From Stenotrophomonas pavanii (GTDB taxonomy: Bacteria > Pseudomonadota > Gammaproteobacteria > Xanthomonadales > Xanthomonadaceae), in assembly GCF_900101175.1 (NCBI RefSeq), contig NZ_FNFQ01000006.1:124001-188000 (forward strand): a stretch of 64,000 bases of DNA. The letters run 5' to 3'. The position numbers were made by a program, and so were the translations under genes. Under the pieces are notes generated by a model. It was given only the letters and a program-made list of their open reading frames with translations. It made no database searches and had not been told where the DNA came from. Shown here one piece after another: positions 26,377 to 35,570 of this stretch; position 1 is the stretch's first letter; each line of letters opens with the position of its first letter.

Positions 26377-27302
26377 TGGTGCGTCAATGCGGTGCGGTAA
26401 CGCTCGGCCAGCTGCCCGACCCGGCGTACGTAGTACTGGGTTTCGCTGTAGGGCGGCACGCCGCCGTGGCGGTCGACCGCGCCTTCGCCAGCGTTGTAGC
26501 CGGCTGCGGCCAGGGTCAGGTCGCCATTGAAGCGCTTCAGCAACCACGCAAGATACTGCACGCCGCCGCGGATGTTCTGTCCGGCGTCGTACGCATCGCT
26601 GACCCCGAAGCGCGCGGCGGTCGGCGGCATCAGCTGCATCAGCCCCTGTGCGCCGGCGCGGCTGAGCGCGGTCGGGTTGTAGGCCGATTCGGCGTGGATG
26701 ATGGCCCGCACCACCGCCTCCTCGACGCCGAACTCGCGTGCGGCCGAGGTGATCTCGGTCTGGAACGCGGTGGTGTTCAGGCGCACCGAACCGAAGTCCA
26801 CGCGCGGGTTGACGCCGCAGGCGTAGCAGCGCTCCATGAAACTGTAGCGGATGGTGCGCACCGGACCGAGGTTGGCCACCTGGGTGGGCCGTGCGCTGGT
26901 GTAGTGGCGCACGCCATCCTTCATGAAGGAATAGACCTGGCCGCTGACCATGCGCCCGCTGCGCGAGGCGACCGGGGGCGCTGGCACGGCCGCAGGCGCC
27001 GGTGCAGGCGAGGCCGCGGGCGCCACGACCGGGGCCGCCGCACTGGCGGCCACGGCCACCGGATTGCGCTCGATGCTGGCCACGGTGGTCGGCGCCGGTT
27101 TCGGCGCGGCCACCACCGGGCGCGGTGCCGGTCGGGTGTCGCGGCTGTAGCTGATGGTGCTGCAGCGGGCACCGGCCACACGCTTGCTGACATAGCTGGT
27201 GACCCCGTCGGCGCCCTGGCACTTGAACAGGGTGCCCGCACTGGCCGGCGCAGCGGTCAGCGCAGCGATGATGATCGCCGTTGTCCCCAGTATCCCCTTC
27301 AT
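26373..27302 (-). CDS. Lytic transglycosylase with N-terminal DUF4124-like region
   Basis: This 309-residue exported protein probably cleaves peptidoglycan to anhydromuropeptides. A signal peptide (ending TAAPASAG) is followed by a DUF4124-like part (LFKCQGADGVTSYVSKR), an Ala/Pro-rich linker, and a second small element with MERCYACGVNP. The C-terminal SLT/GEWL domain contains the catalytic Glu in AIIHAESAYNPTALSRAGAQGLMQLMPPTAARFGV, plus NIRGGVQYLAWLL and AAAGYNAGEGAV. The ATG at 27302 gives a proper signal peptide. The stop codon lies inside a REP element. Confidence 0.92.
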   Translation of the reverse strand: MKGILGTTAIIIAALTAAPASAGTLFKCQGADGVTSYVSKRVAGARCSTISYSRDTRPAPRPVVAAPKPAPTTVASIERNPVAVAASAAAPVVAPAASPAPAPAAVPAPPVASRSGRMVSGQVYSFMKDGVRHYTSARPTQVANLGPVRTIRYSFMERCYACGVNPRVDFGSVRLNTTAFQTEITSAAREFGVEEAVVRAIIHAESAYNPTALSRAGAQGLMQLMPPTAARFGVSDAYDAGQNIRGGVQYLAWLLKRFNGDLTLAAAGYNAGEGAVDRHGGVPPYSETQYYVRRVGQLAERYRTALTHQ

Positions 27303-27348
27303 GGCGGCGAGTGTCCCAGCTTCGCCGGGGCTTGCCAAGCGACGCCGC

Positions 27349-28317
27349 TCAGCCTGTGACCGGCGGCACAGCCAGCACCTGCCCCAATCCGGCCAGGCGC
27401 TGTGCCAGTTCATCGCGCAGGCCCGGCGGCGTGGTCCACAACGCTACCGGCACCCGGTCCAGGCTGAGGATCTGCGCCAGCATCATGCCGCGGCTCTCGG
27501 CGCCCATGCGCAGCAGGCAATGGTCGGGACCGTCGGCCTCCAGCACGCCACACCAGGGCGGGATGCGGCCTTCCAGCTCGGCGTGGCTGCCGGCCAGGCG
27601 CACGATGGCCTGCAGCGCGAAAGGCGCCTGGCTGACCGCCTGCCGCACCATCACATCCGGCGGTGCGGGCGTGCGGCGATGCATGCCCGGCGCGGAGCAT
27701 TCGCGCACCGCGCCCATCCGGTCCACGCGCAGGGTGCGCCAGTCCTGCCGGCCCAGGTCCCAGGCCAGCAGGTACCAGCGCCGCCCGTAGTTGACCAGGT
27801 GCTGCGCCTCGACCTCGCGCTGGGTCACCGCCTCCTGCGCGCTGCGGTATTCGAAGGCCAGCCGTGACGCCTGCCGGCAGTGCTGGGCCAGCCGCCCGAG
27901 CAGGCGTGCATCGGTGGACGGAAGATCGGACAGGGTGGCGGTGGCGGCATGCACCTCGCCGGCCTGCTGGCGGCGACGGGTCGGCACCAGCGGGTCGAGC
28001 TTGGACAACAGGCCACGGGCGGTGTCGTCGATGCCGGCGACGGTCGCGGACGCGGCCCGCAGGGCGATCGCCAGGGTGGTCGCCTCCTCCTCGTCCAGCA
28101 GCATCGGCAGTATCGGTGCCCCTGCCCCCAGCTGGTAGCCGCCACCGACCCCCGACGAGGCCCGGACCGGATAGCCCAGTTCGCGCAGCCGCTCGATGTC
28201 ACGCCGGATGCTGCGCCGGTCCACGCCCATGCGCTCGGCCAGCTCGGCCCCTGACCACTGGCGGCGGGCCTGCAGCAGGGCGATCAGGCGCAGCAGTCGA
28301 TGGGCGGTATGGCGCAT
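27349..28317 (-). CDS. Helix-turn-helix transcriptional regulator with WYL domain
   Basis: This 322-residue regulator has a DeoR-like winged helix at the N-terminus (RLIALLQARRQWSGAELAERMGVDRRSIRRDIERLRELGYPV) and GGYQLG, then a WYL ligand-sensing domain (HLVNYGRRWYLLAWDLGRQDWRTLRVDRM) and a C-terminal WCX part. The ligand is unknown. It is divergent from a GST gene across 80 bp, so it may control that gene, itself, or both; this is inferred from position only. Confidence 0.9.
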   Translation of the reverse strand: MRHTAHRLLRLIALLQARRQWSGAELAERMGVDRRSIRRDIERLRELGYPVRASSGVGGGYQLGAGAPILPMLLDEEEATTLAIALRAASATVAGIDDTARGLLSKLDPLVPTRRRQQAGEVHAATATLSDLPSTDARLLGRLAQHCRQASRLAFEYRSAQEAVTQREVEAQHLVNYGRRWYLLAWDLGRQDWRTLRVDRMGAVRECSAPGMHRRTPAPPDVMVRQAVSQAPFALQAIVRLAGSHAELEGRIPPWCGVLEADGPDHCLLRMGAESRGMMLAQILSLDRVPVALWTTPPGLRDELAQRLAGLGQVLAVPPVTG

Positions 28318-28397
28318 GAAGGATCGAGGACAGAAGTCGTCCGCAATAGTGCCCCAGGATGGCCTCCAGTTCACCACCCACCGCAAGGAGCAATGCC

Positions 28398-29018
28398 ATG
28401 TCCTCACGCCAGATCACCCTGTACCACGCCGCCCGTTCCCGCTCGAGCGGCGCGGTGGCCCTGCTCGAAGCGCTGGGTGCCGACTACCGCATGCAGGTGC
28501 TGGACCTGAAGGCTGGCGCCAACCTGGCCCCGGCCTATCTGGCCATCAACCCGATGGGCAAGGTGCCGGCCATCGTCCACAACGGCGCGCTGGTGACCGA
28601 ACAGGTGGCCATTTATCTGTACCTGGCCGACCTGTATCCGGAAGCCGGGCTGGCGCCGCCGATCGGCGACGCCCTGCGCGGGCCCTACCTGCGCTGGATG
28701 GCCTTCTATGGCGCCTGTTTCGAGCCGGCGATGATCGACAAGGCGATGCATCGCGAGCCGCCACCGCGCCTGATGTCGCCGTACAACGATGCGGAGACCG
28801 TGCTGCAGGTGGTCGAGGCCCAGCTGGCGCAGGGCCCGTACCTGCTCGGCGAGACGATGAGCGCCGCCGACGTGCTGTGGGGCAATGCGCTGGCCTGGAC
28901 CACGGCCTTCGGCTTGGTACAGCCGGCGCCGGCCACGGCCGATTACATTGCACGGATGAGCGCGATGACCGCCTTCGACCGTTCGCGGCAGATCGATGCG
29001 GAGCTGGCGGCGGCGTAA
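28398..29018 (+). CDS. Glutathione S-transferase family protein
   Basis: This 206-residue cytosolic GST-fold protein has an N-terminal thioredoxin-like domain (ITLYHAARSRSSGAVALLEALGADY, NPMGKVPAIVHNGALVTEQVAIYLYLAD) and an all-helical C-terminal domain (GPYLLGETMSAADVLWGNAL). The AARSRSSG segment is where the catalytic Ser/Tyr would lie. The substrate cannot be inferred. The ATG at 28398 has AAGGAG 7 nt upstream. It is divergent from the WYL regulator. Confidence 0.9.
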   Translation: MSSRQITLYHAARSRSSGAVALLEALGADYRMQVLDLKAGANLAPAYLAINPMGKVPAIVHNGALVTEQVAIYLYLADLYPEAGLAPPIGDALRGPYLRWMAFYGACFEPAMIDKAMHREPPPRLMSPYNDAETVLQVVEAQLAQGPYLLGETMSAADVLWGNALAWTTAFGLVQPAPATADYIARMSAMTAFDRSRQIDAELAAA

Positions 29019-29085
29019 GCGCGGTTGCAGTAGATCCGCGCCATGCGTGGATGAACCCGTTCGCGGCGCCTGCGGTACGGAATGC

Positions 29086-29108
29086 AGCCAGGCATGGCCT
29101 GGCTCTAC
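29086..29108 (-). repeat. REP-type hairpin, second stem family
   Basis: On the minus strand GTAG is followed by AGCCAGGC-CAT-GCCTGGCT, a GTAG-headed hairpin whose stem differs from the CCGGCCGCTGG family elsewhere in the window. It lies in the 160-bp gap between the GST gene and miaB, which otherwise contains only a short palindrome (GGCGCACGCGCC). Confidence 0.65.
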
Positions 29109-29178
29109 CGGGCCGGCGCACGCGCCGGGATGCGGGTAGAATTGCCCGCTTTCCCGCCACCCGAATGGATTAAGCGCC

Positions 29179-30597
29179 ATGACCGGGACGCCAGACGTCT
29201 TTCCGCCCGCCACGCCGGACGGTACCCCGCTCGTTGCCCTGCCCGCTGGTCCGCGCAAGCCCGACCAGGTCAAGGGCAAGCTGTACATCAAGACCCACGG
29301 TTGCCAGATGAACGAGTACGACTCGGCCAAGATGGCCGACGTGCTTGCCGCCAGCGATGGCCTGGAACTGACCGACAGCCCGGACGACGCCGACGTCATC
29401 CTGGTCAACACCTGCTCCATCCGCGAGAAGGCGCAGGAGAAGGTGTTCAGCCAGCTGGGCGTGTGGAAGGGCCTGAAGAACAAGGGCCGCGAAGTCATCA
29501 TCGGCGTCGGCGGTTGCGTCGCCTCGCAGGAAGGCGAAGCGATCATCAAGCGCGCGCCGTTCGTCGACCTGGTGTTCGGCCCGCAGACCCTGCATCGCCT
29601 GCCGGAGCTGATCCGTGCACGTCGCGAGCAGAAGCGCCCGCAGGTCGACATCAGCTTCCCCGAGATCGAGAAGTTCGATCGCCTGCCCGAGCCGCGCGCC
29701 GAAGGTCCCTCGGCATTCGTGTCGATCATGGAAGGCTGTTCCAAGTACTGTTCGTTTTGCGTGGTGCCCTACACCCGCGGCACCGAAGTCAGCCGCCCGT
29801 TCGAGGACGTGGTGGTGGAAGTAGCGCAGCTGGCTGCACAGGGCGTGCGCGAGATCAACCTGCTCGGGCAGAACGTCAACGCGTATCGCGGGCCCTATGG
29901 CGACGGTGAGTTCGCCGACCTCGGCCTGCTGATCCGTACCATCGCCGAGATCGATGGGGTCGGCCGCATCCGCTTCACCACCTCGCACCCGCTGGAGTTC
30001 AGCGACTCGCTGATCGACGCGTTCCGCGACGTCCCGCAGCTGGCCAACTTCCTGCACCTGCCGGTGCAGGCCGGCAGCGACCGCGTGCTGTCGGCGATGA
30101 AGCGTGGGTACACCGCACTGGAATTCAAGTCGAAGATCCGCAAGCTGCGCGCGGTGCGCCCGGACATCTCGATCAGCTCGGACTTCATCGTCGGCTTCCC
30201 CGGCGAGACCGACGCTGATTTCGAAAAGACCATGAAGCTGATCGAGGACATCGGCTTCGACCACAGCTTCTCGTTCATCTATTCACGGCGCCCGGGCACG
30301 CCGGCCGCGGACCTGGAGGACACGATCAGCGATGCCGAAAAGCACGCGCGCCTGTCGCGCCTGCAGGAGCGCATCAACGCCCATGCCGCCGGCATCTCCG
30401 AGAAGATGGTCGGCACCGTGCAGGCCGTGCTGGTGGAGGGGCCGTCGCGCAAGAATCCGAACGAGCTGACCGGCAAGACCGAGAACATGCGGTCGGTGAA
30501 TTTCCCGGCGCCTGCGCGGTTGATCGGCCAGTTCGTGGATGTCCTGATCACCGAGGCGCTGACCAACTCGCTGCGCGGGCGCGTGGTGGCGGAATAA
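29179..30597 (+). CDS. miaB: tRNA-2-methylthio-N6-isopentenyladenosine synthase MiaB
   Basis: This radical SAM methylthiotransferase modifies A37 of tRNAs reading UNN codons. The 472 residues show the N-terminal UPF0004 domain with three cluster cysteines ([29 protein letters not shown]). The radical SAM domain has CSKYCSFC, and the C-terminal TRAM domain contains [26 protein letters not shown]. The N-terminus carries about 30 extra residues before KLYIKTHGC. Upstream is a REP hairpin; downstream are convergent hairpins. Confidence 0.97.
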   Translation: MTGTPDVFPPATPDGTPLVALPAGPRKPDQVKGKLYIKTHGCQMNEYDSAKMADVLAASDGLELTDSPDDADVILVNTCSIREKAQEKVFSQLGVWKGLKNKGREVIIGVGGCVASQEGEAIIKRAPFVDLVFGPQTLHRLPELIRARREQKRPQVDISFPEIEKFDRLPEPRAEGPSAFVSIMEGCSKYCSFCVVPYTRGTEVSRPFEDVVVEVAQLAAQGVREINLLGQNVNAYRGPYGDGEFADLGLLIRTIAEIDGVGRIRFTTSHPLEFSDSLIDAFRDVPQLANFLHLPVQAGSDRVLSAMKRGYTALEFKSKIRKLRAVRPDISISSDFIVGFPGETDADFEKTMKLIEDIGFDHSFSFIYSRRPGTPAADLEDTISDAEKHARLSRLQERINAHAAGISEKMVGTVQAVLVEGPSRKNPNELTGKTENMRSVNFPAPARLIGQFVDVLITEALTNSLRGRVVAE

Positions 30598-30599
30598 GT

Positions 30600-30642
30600 C
30601 CCCGGTAAAGGGGATCGGAGCCCCTGCGGGGATCCGACCCCC
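30600..30642. terminator. Hairpins between convergent miaB and the ABC exporter
   Basis: CCCC-GGTAAA-GGGG (30600-30613) is followed by an imperfect hairpin (GGGGATCGGAGCCCC with GGGGATCCGACCCC, 30610-30642). The second is related in sequence to the 17-bp inverted repeat after nadC. It probably separates the two convergent transcripts. Confidence 0.5.
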
Positions 30643-30647
30643 TGCCT

Positions 30648-31760
30648 TCAATCCAGGCGCTTGCGGAAACGCAGGATCGCCAGGGTCATCATCACCCCGA
30701 TGAAGGCCAGCAGCGCCAGTGCATCCGGCCACAGCTCCCACAACGGGGCGCCGCGCAGCATGATGCCGCGCACCAGGCGCAGGAAGTGGGTCAGCGGCAG
30801 CACTTCGGCCAGCCACTGCACCGGCCGCGGCATGCCCGCGAACGGGAACATGAAGCCCGACAGCAGGATCGACGGCAGGAACAGGAACAAGGTCATCTGC
30901 ATGGCCTGGAACTGCGAGCGCGCGCGCGTGGAGATCAACAGGCCCAGCGCCAGGTTGGCCAGCACCAGCAGTACCGCGGCCAGATAGATATCGAGCAGGC
31001 TGCCGCGAATGGGTACCTGGAACAGCCACGTGCCCAGCACCAGCACCAGCGTGGTCTGCAGCAGGCCGATGGCTGCATAGGGCAGCACCTTGCCGACCAT
31101 CAGTTCGCTGCGTGACACCGGCGTGGCGATCAGCAGCTCCATGTTGCCGCGCTCGCGTTCACGCACCACCGCCACCGCGGTGAACATCACCAGGGTCATG
31201 GTCAGGATCACCCCGATCAGGCCCGGCACGATGTTCACCGCCGAACGCCGCTGCGGGTTGTAGAAGCTGGTCACGCTGATTGGTCCACTGGCGATGCTGC
31301 CTTCGCGCAGTGGCCGCGTGTTGCTGGTCGGGCGCGTGTCCAGCGGCACCTGCGCCAGCTGGATCGCCGCGCTCTGCACCACGGTGTCGCTGCCATCGAC
31401 CAACACCTGCACTGCTTCGCGACCGTCGAAGCGGCGACGCTCGAAGTCGGCCGGCACCACGATGCCGACACTGATCTCGCCGCGGCGCAGCGCCTGCATC
31501 AGCTGGTCCGGTGTGTAGGCCTCGCTGCGCGGCGTGATCACGCCGGTGGCCACCATGTCCTGCACCAGCGCGCGCGAAGCGGCGCTGTTGGCCTGGTCGG
31601 CGACACCCGCATCCAGGTGGCGCAGGTTGAGATTGATCGCATACCCGAACAGCAACAGCTGCATCACCGGGATGCCGACGATCATCGCCAGCGTGATGCG
31701 GTCGCGGCGCAATTGCCGCAACTCCTTGAGCATGATCGCCCACAGCCGGCGCAGGTTCAT
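30648..31760 (-). CDS. ABC-2 type transporter permease (YhhJ/YbhS-like)
   Basis: This 370-residue membrane protein is the permease half of an exporter. An N-terminal helix (ITLAMIVGIPVMQLLLFGYAINLN) precedes a large extracytoplasmic loop of about 150 residues. A cluster of five helices follows, starting GLIGVILTMTLVMFTAVAVVRERERGNMELLIATPVSRSELMVGKVLPY, which is the ABC-2 signature. Its ATG overlaps the ATPase gene stop (ATGA). With the ATPase and the HlyD-like lipoprotein it forms an efflux operon. The substrate is unknown; homologues include drug and antibiotic exporters. Confidence 0.93.
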   Translation of the reverse strand: MNLRRLWAIMLKELRQLRRDRITLAMIVGIPVMQLLLFGYAINLNLRHLDAGVADQANSAASRALVQDMVATGVITPRSEAYTPDQLMQALRRGEISVGIVVPADFERRRFDGREAVQVLVDGSDTVVQSAAIQLAQVPLDTRPTSNTRPLREGSIASGPISVTSFYNPQRRSAVNIVPGLIGVILTMTLVMFTAVAVVRERERGNMELLIATPVSRSELMVGKVLPYAAIGLLQTTLVLVLGTWLFQVPIRGSLLDIYLAAVLLVLANLALGLLISTRARSQFQAMQMTLFLFLPSILLSGFMFPFAGMPRPVQWLAEVLPLTHFLRLVRGIMLRGAPLWELWPDALALLAFIGVMMTLAILRFRKRLD

Positions 31761-32680
31761 GCCGCCGGCTCCCGGCCGCGACCACGGGTGGCCGCCACGA
31801 ACACGTCTTCAAGGTTCGGCGCCACCGTCTCGATGCGGGCCTGCGGGTCAGCGTTGGCCAGCGCACGGCCCAGCACCGCGATGTCCGCCGCTCCCTCATT
31901 GCACAGCACGCGCAGATGGGTACCGATCTGCGCCACGCTGAGCACACCGGGCAGATCGGCCAGTGCGCGGCTGGCCAGGCGCGGCTGCGACGCGGTGACC
32001 TGCAGCGTGCGCCCTTGCAACCGCGCGCACAGCTCAGCCGGCGTGCCATCGGCCACCAGCGCGCCGCGATCCAAGATCGCCAGCCGGTGGCAGCGCTCGG
32101 CTTCGTCCATGTAATGGGTCGACACCAGCACCGTGGTGCCGGCGTCGGCCAGTTCGAACAGGGCTTCCCAGAAATCGCGGCGCGATTCCGGATCGACCGC
32201 ACTGGTCGGCTCGTCCAGGAACAGCAGCTCGGGCGAATGCACCACCGCACCGGCCAAGGCCAGGCGCTGCTTCTGGCCACCGCTGAGGGTACCGGCCAGC
32301 TGGGGCTGACGGTCGTGCAACCGGTACTGCTGCAGCAGCGCCTCCACCCGCTGCCGGGCCTGCACGCGCGGCAGGTCCTGGATCGCAGCGAGGAACTCCA
32401 GGTTTTCGCGCACCGACAGGTCTTCGTACAACGAGAAGCGCTGGGTCATGTAACCGATCCGGCGGCGCAGTGCTTCCGCCTGCTCCGGCACGGACAGGCC
32501 CAGCACCTCGATCCGCCCAGCACTCGGCTCCAGCAGCCCGCACAGCATGCGGATGGTGGTCGACTTTCCGGATCCGTTCGGCCCCAGGAAGCCGTACACC
32601 TGCCCGCGCGGCACGCTCAGGTCGACGTTGTCCACGGCCAGCAGGTCACCGAAGCGGCGGGTCAGGCCCCGCGCGTGCAC
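31757..32680 (-). CDS. ABC transporter ATP-binding protein (exporter)
   Basis: This 307-residue ATPase has Walker A GPNGSGKST, Q-loop YMTQRFSLYEDLSVREN, signature LSGGQKQR, Walker B LLFLDEPTSAVDP and H-loop STHYMDE, followed by a C-terminal extension of about 90 residues typical of the CcmA/DrrA-like group. I use the GTG at 32680 (MHARGLTRRFG), because no ATG lies at the right place. The frame is open upstream, and the gene begins about 20 bp after the HlyD-like gene stop. Confidence 0.92.
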   Translation of the reverse strand: MHARGLTRRFGDLLAVDNVDLSVPRGQVYGFLGPNGSGKSTTIRMLCGLLEPSAGRIEVLGLSVPEQAEALRRRIGYMTQRFSLYEDLSVRENLEFLAAIQDLPRVQARQRVEALLQQYRLHDRQPQLAGTLSGGQKQRLALAGAVVHSPELLFLDEPTSAVDPESRRDFWEALFELADAGTTVLVSTHYMDEAERCHRLAILDRGALVADGTPAELCARLQGRTLQVTASQPRLASRALADLPGVLSVAQIGTHLRVLCNEGAADIAVLGRALANADPQARIETVAPNLEDVFVAATRGRGREPAA

Positions 32681-32700
32681 CGCGATGTCGCCGCCGGTGT

Positions 32701-33657
32701 TCAGAAGCGCACCTGGACCGGCACCCCGGCCGGAAGCGCCTGCATGTCGGCGGCTGCATCCACCTCGATCTCGGCGAGGTAGCTCAGGCGCTCGACGTCA
32801 TCGCCAGTCAATGCGTAGTAGGGGGTGAATGAAGGCTCGCTGCGGATCGCGCGCACGTGCCCCTGCAGTACGGTACTGCCCCCTTCCAGCTGTATCTGCG
32901 CGGCCTGCCCGACCTTGACCTGCAGCCGCAGCGGCTGCGGCAGGTAGACGCGCGCATGGGGGCGCTCGCCCACCAGCATCACCACCAGCGGCGCACCGAC
33001 CGGCGCCTGGTCCCCCTGCCGGTAGGGCAAGGCATCGACCACGCCATCACGCGGCGCGCGCAGCTGCAGCTTCTGCAGGTTGACCCCCTGCAGCACCTGC
33101 TGCGCCTGCGCAGCATCGGCGGTCGCCTGGCCCTGGGCGATGTCCTGCGCGCGGCTGCCGTGCACCCGCTCCAGCCATGCCTGCTCGGCAGCCCGTACGC
33201 TGGCCTCGGCATTGCCGGCGGCGGCGCGTGCGCGGTCCAGTTCGGCAGCGGCGATCAGGCGCTGGCGTGCCAGCGGCTGCACCCGACGGTAGTACGCGCT
33301 GGCCTCGGCGGACTGCGCTCGCAGCGCGGCCAGCTGCGCCTGGGCCTGCGCGATCTGTTCCTGGCGCGGGCCGATCCTCAGTTCTTCCAGCTGCGCCTGC
33401 GCGCGCGCCGTGTCGGCCTGTGCTGCGGCGAACTGCGCACCGCCGCGGGCGGAATCGAGCTGCATCAGCACGGCCCCGGCCTTGACCTGCTGGCCCTCGC
33501 GCACCTCCACCGAGGAGATCACCTCGGCCGCCGGCGCAGGCACCGTGATCCGGTCCCATTCCAGCGTACCCAGTGCAACCGACGGCGCCTGGCCGCACCC
33601 GGCCAGCAGGCCGAGGCCCGCCAGTCCGGCGCCACGCATCCGCTTGCCGATGCCCAT
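32701..33657 (-). CDS. HlyD-family periplasmic adaptor, lipoprotein
   Basis: This 318-residue membrane-fusion protein begins with a lipoprotein signal (GLAGLGLLAGCGQAP, lipobox LAGC). A barrel-sandwich half follows (GTLEWDRITVPAPAAEVISSVEVREGQQVKAGAVLMQLD), then a long Ala/Gln-rich coiled-coil hairpin, the second lipoyl half (LRAPRDGVVDALPYRQGDQAPVGAPLVVML), and a beta-barrel part. It links the ABC exporter to an outer membrane channel not encoded here. The ATG at 33657 has GGAGG at 7 nt. The open frame continues upstream into the repeat region, but that part is noncoding by composition. Confidence 0.92.
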   Translation of the reverse strand: MGIGKRMRGAGLAGLGLLAGCGQAPSVALGTLEWDRITVPAPAAEVISSVEVREGQQVKAGAVLMQLDSARGGAQFAAAQADTARAQAQLEELRIGPRQEQIAQAQAQLAALRAQSAEASAYYRRVQPLARQRLIAAAELDRARAAAGNAEASVRAAEQAWLERVHGSRAQDIAQGQATADAAQAQQVLQGVNLQKLQLRAPRDGVVDALPYRQGDQAPVGAPLVVMLVGERPHARVYLPQPLRLQVKVGQAAQIQLEGGSTVLQGHVRAIRSEPSFTPYYALTGDDVERLSYLAEIEVDAAADMQALPAGVPVQVRF

Positions 33658-33734
33658 GCCATCCCCTCCCGCGACAGCGCCACGGTGCCATGCCGCCCGT
33701 GCACCCGCAATGATCCCGATCAGCCTTGACGGTT

Positions 33735-33960
33735 TTTTCACCACGCAGCGCCAGGCCTCGTGCCACAAGGCTCGGCCCCATCTATCCACAGGTTCGTTGC
33801 ACCGCCGTCCACATCGCATGTGGAAAACCCGCTGGCGCCTGGCCATATTTTCACCACGACATCATCTCCCTTGTGGCACAAGCGCTGCGAAGGACTATCC
33901 ACAGCTTTCCGCAGCCGCGGTCCACACCGGGTGTGGAAAACCGCGTGGTGCCACACTGTT
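33735..33960. repeat. Two tandem 113-bp units carrying DnaA-box-like sequences
   Basis: Unit 1 (33735-33847) and unit 2 (33848-33960) share four blocks at exactly the same spacing: TTTTCACCACG at +0, CTATCCACAG (33782 and 33895), TCCACA (33808 and 33921) and TGTGGAAAACC (33819 and 33932). The complement of the last block is TTTTCCACA, which fits the DnaA-box consensus TTWTNCACA. CTATCCACA differs from it at one base. The sequence between the blocks has diverged. The units fill the divergent gap between the HlyD-like gene and ybeZ. A role in DnaA binding is inference; a dispersed intergenic repeat is the alternative. Confidence 0.7.
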
Positions 33961-34053
33961 CCGATGCGCACGCTGGCCGCTTGCCCTGCACGCGCGTAAC
34001 CTTGTCATCCCGAGTCCATCGCGGTGGACGGCGAACCCGCCCCACCCCAAGCA

Positions 34054-35040
34054 ATGAAAAGCATCGAGCATCGAGACTTCAGCCTGTCGCCGGAAGACAA
34101 CGAGCGGCTGGCCAACCTGTGCGGCCCCTTCGATGGCCATCTGCGCCAGATCGAGCTGAAGCTCGGTGTGGAGATCGCCAATCGTGGCTTCGTGTTCCGT
34201 ATCAGCGGGCCCGGCGAGGCGATCGTCGAGGCGCAGAAGCTGGTCGAGGCGCTGTACGCCGAAGCCGGCGAGACTGTCTTCGACAACCATGCCATCCACC
34301 TGCGCCTGGCGCAGGCCAATGTCGAACAGATCGCCGAACGCTCGTACGAGGCACAGGAGGTGGCGATCAAGGTCAAGCGCGGTACCGTGCGTGGCCGTGG
34401 CGCCAACCAGGCCCGCTACCTGCACCAGATCGCCACCCATGACATCAACTTCGGCATCGGCCCGGCCGGCACCGGCAAGACCTTCCTGGCCGTGGCCAGC
34501 GCGGTCGAAGCGCTGAACGAATCACGGGTACAGCGTTTGATCCTGGTGCGCCCGGCGGTGGAAGCCGGCGAGAAGCTGGGCTTCCTGCCCGGCGACCTGA
34601 GCCAGAAGGTCGACCCCTACCTGCGACCGCTGTACGACGCCCTGTACGAGATGATGGGCGTGGAGAAGGTGGTCAAGCTGCTGGAAAAGAACGTCATCGA
34701 GATCGCGCCGCTGGCCTACATGCGCGGCCGCACGCTCAACGATGCCTTCGTGATCCTGGACGAAGCGCAGAACACCACCATCGAGCAGATGAAGATGTTC
34801 CTGACCCGCCTGGGCTACGGCTCCACCGCCGTGGTCACCGGCGACCTGACGCAGACCGACCTGCCCAAGCACGTGAAGTCCGGCCTGCGCGACGCCATCG
34901 ATGTGCTGCGCGACGTCGAAGGCGTCAGCTTCACCTTCTTCGAGTCGCGCGACGTGGTCCGCCACCCGCTGGTGGCGCGTATCGTCAGCGCCTACGACCG
35001 CCGCGACCTGCATCAGATCCAACCTGGAGCAACTCCATGA
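34054..35040 (+). CDS. ybeZ: PhoH-family ATPase YbeZ
   Basis: This 328-residue PhoH-like protein is the usual partner of YbeY in ribosome and rRNA processing. An N-terminal KH-like part precedes the P-loop domain: Walker [41 protein letters not shown], Walker [12 protein letters not shown], and the sensor [12 protein letters not shown]. Start 34054 (MKSIEHRDF) is preferred over the GTG at 34024. A strong ribosome site is absent in both cases. The stop overlaps the ybeY start (ATGA). Confidence 0.95.
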   Translation: MKSIEHRDFSLSPEDNERLANLCGPFDGHLRQIELKLGVEIANRGFVFRISGPGEAIVEAQKLVEALYAEAGETVFDNHAIHLRLAQANVEQIAERSYEAQEVAIKVKRGTVRGRGANQARYLHQIATHDINFGIGPAGTGKTFLAVASAVEALNESRVQRLILVRPAVEAGEKLGFLPGDLSQKVDPYLRPLYDALYEMMGVEKVVKLLEKNVIEIAPLAYMRGRTLNDAFVILDEAQNTTIEQMKMFLTRLGYGSTAVVTGDLTQTDLPKHVKSGLRDAIDVLRDVEGVSFTFFESRDVVRHPLVARIVSAYDRRDLHQIQPGATP

Positions 35041-35522
35041 CCCGTGGTCCCGTGCGACTGGACGTCGCCGTCAGTTATGCCCTGCCGCGTACCGGCCTGC
35101 CGGCGGCAGTCAGCTTCCGCAAGTGGGTGGCCGCTGCGCTGAAAGGCCGCATCCGCGAAGCCGACCTGGCCATCCGCGTGGTCGATGCCAAGGAAGGGCA
35201 GTCACTGAACCGCCATTACCGCGGCAAGGACTACGCGACCAACGTGCTCAGCTTCCCGGCCGAAGTGCCCGAAGGCCTGCCCAAGGGTGTCAAGTTTCCG
35301 CTGCTGGGTGACCTGGTGATCTGCGCACCGGTGGTCGCCCGCGAGGCAGAGGAACAGGGCAAGGCGCTCAACGCCCACTACGCGCACCTGACCGTACACG
35401 GCGTACTGCACCTGCTCGGCTGGGACCACGAGGACGACAAGGAAGCCGACGCGATGGAGCAGCTGGAGCGTGAGATCCTGGCCGAGCTCGGCATCGCCGA
35501 TCCCTACGCCGGCGAGCGCTGA
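35037..35522 (+). CDS. ybeY: Endoribonuclease YbeY
   Basis: This 161-residue zinc-dependent enzyme is involved in 16S rRNA 3'-end maturation and ribosome quality control. The metal motif is [15 protein letters not shown] (HxxxHxxxxxH type). NVLSFPAE and [19 protein letters not shown] are the other conserved blocks. It is coupled by a 4-bp overlap to ybeZ. Confidence 0.96.
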   Translation: MTRGPVRLDVAVSYALPRTGLPAAVSFRKWVAAALKGRIREADLAIRVVDAKEGQSLNRHYRGKDYATNVLSFPAEVPEGLPKGVKFPLLGDLVICAPVVAREAEEQGKALNAHYAHLTVHGVLHLLGWDHEDDKEADAMEQLEREILAELGIADPYAGER

Positions 35523-35570
35523 CGTCGGGCTCTGTTCCGAGCCCACGCACTCACGGAAGAGGAGCGCAGC

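Noticed and set aside
33735..33960. Replication origin (oriC)
   Set aside because: Only two exact DnaA boxes are visible, there is no AT-rich unwinding region, and dnaA, dnaN, gidA or rpmH are not nearby. Kept only as a DnaA-box-like repeat.
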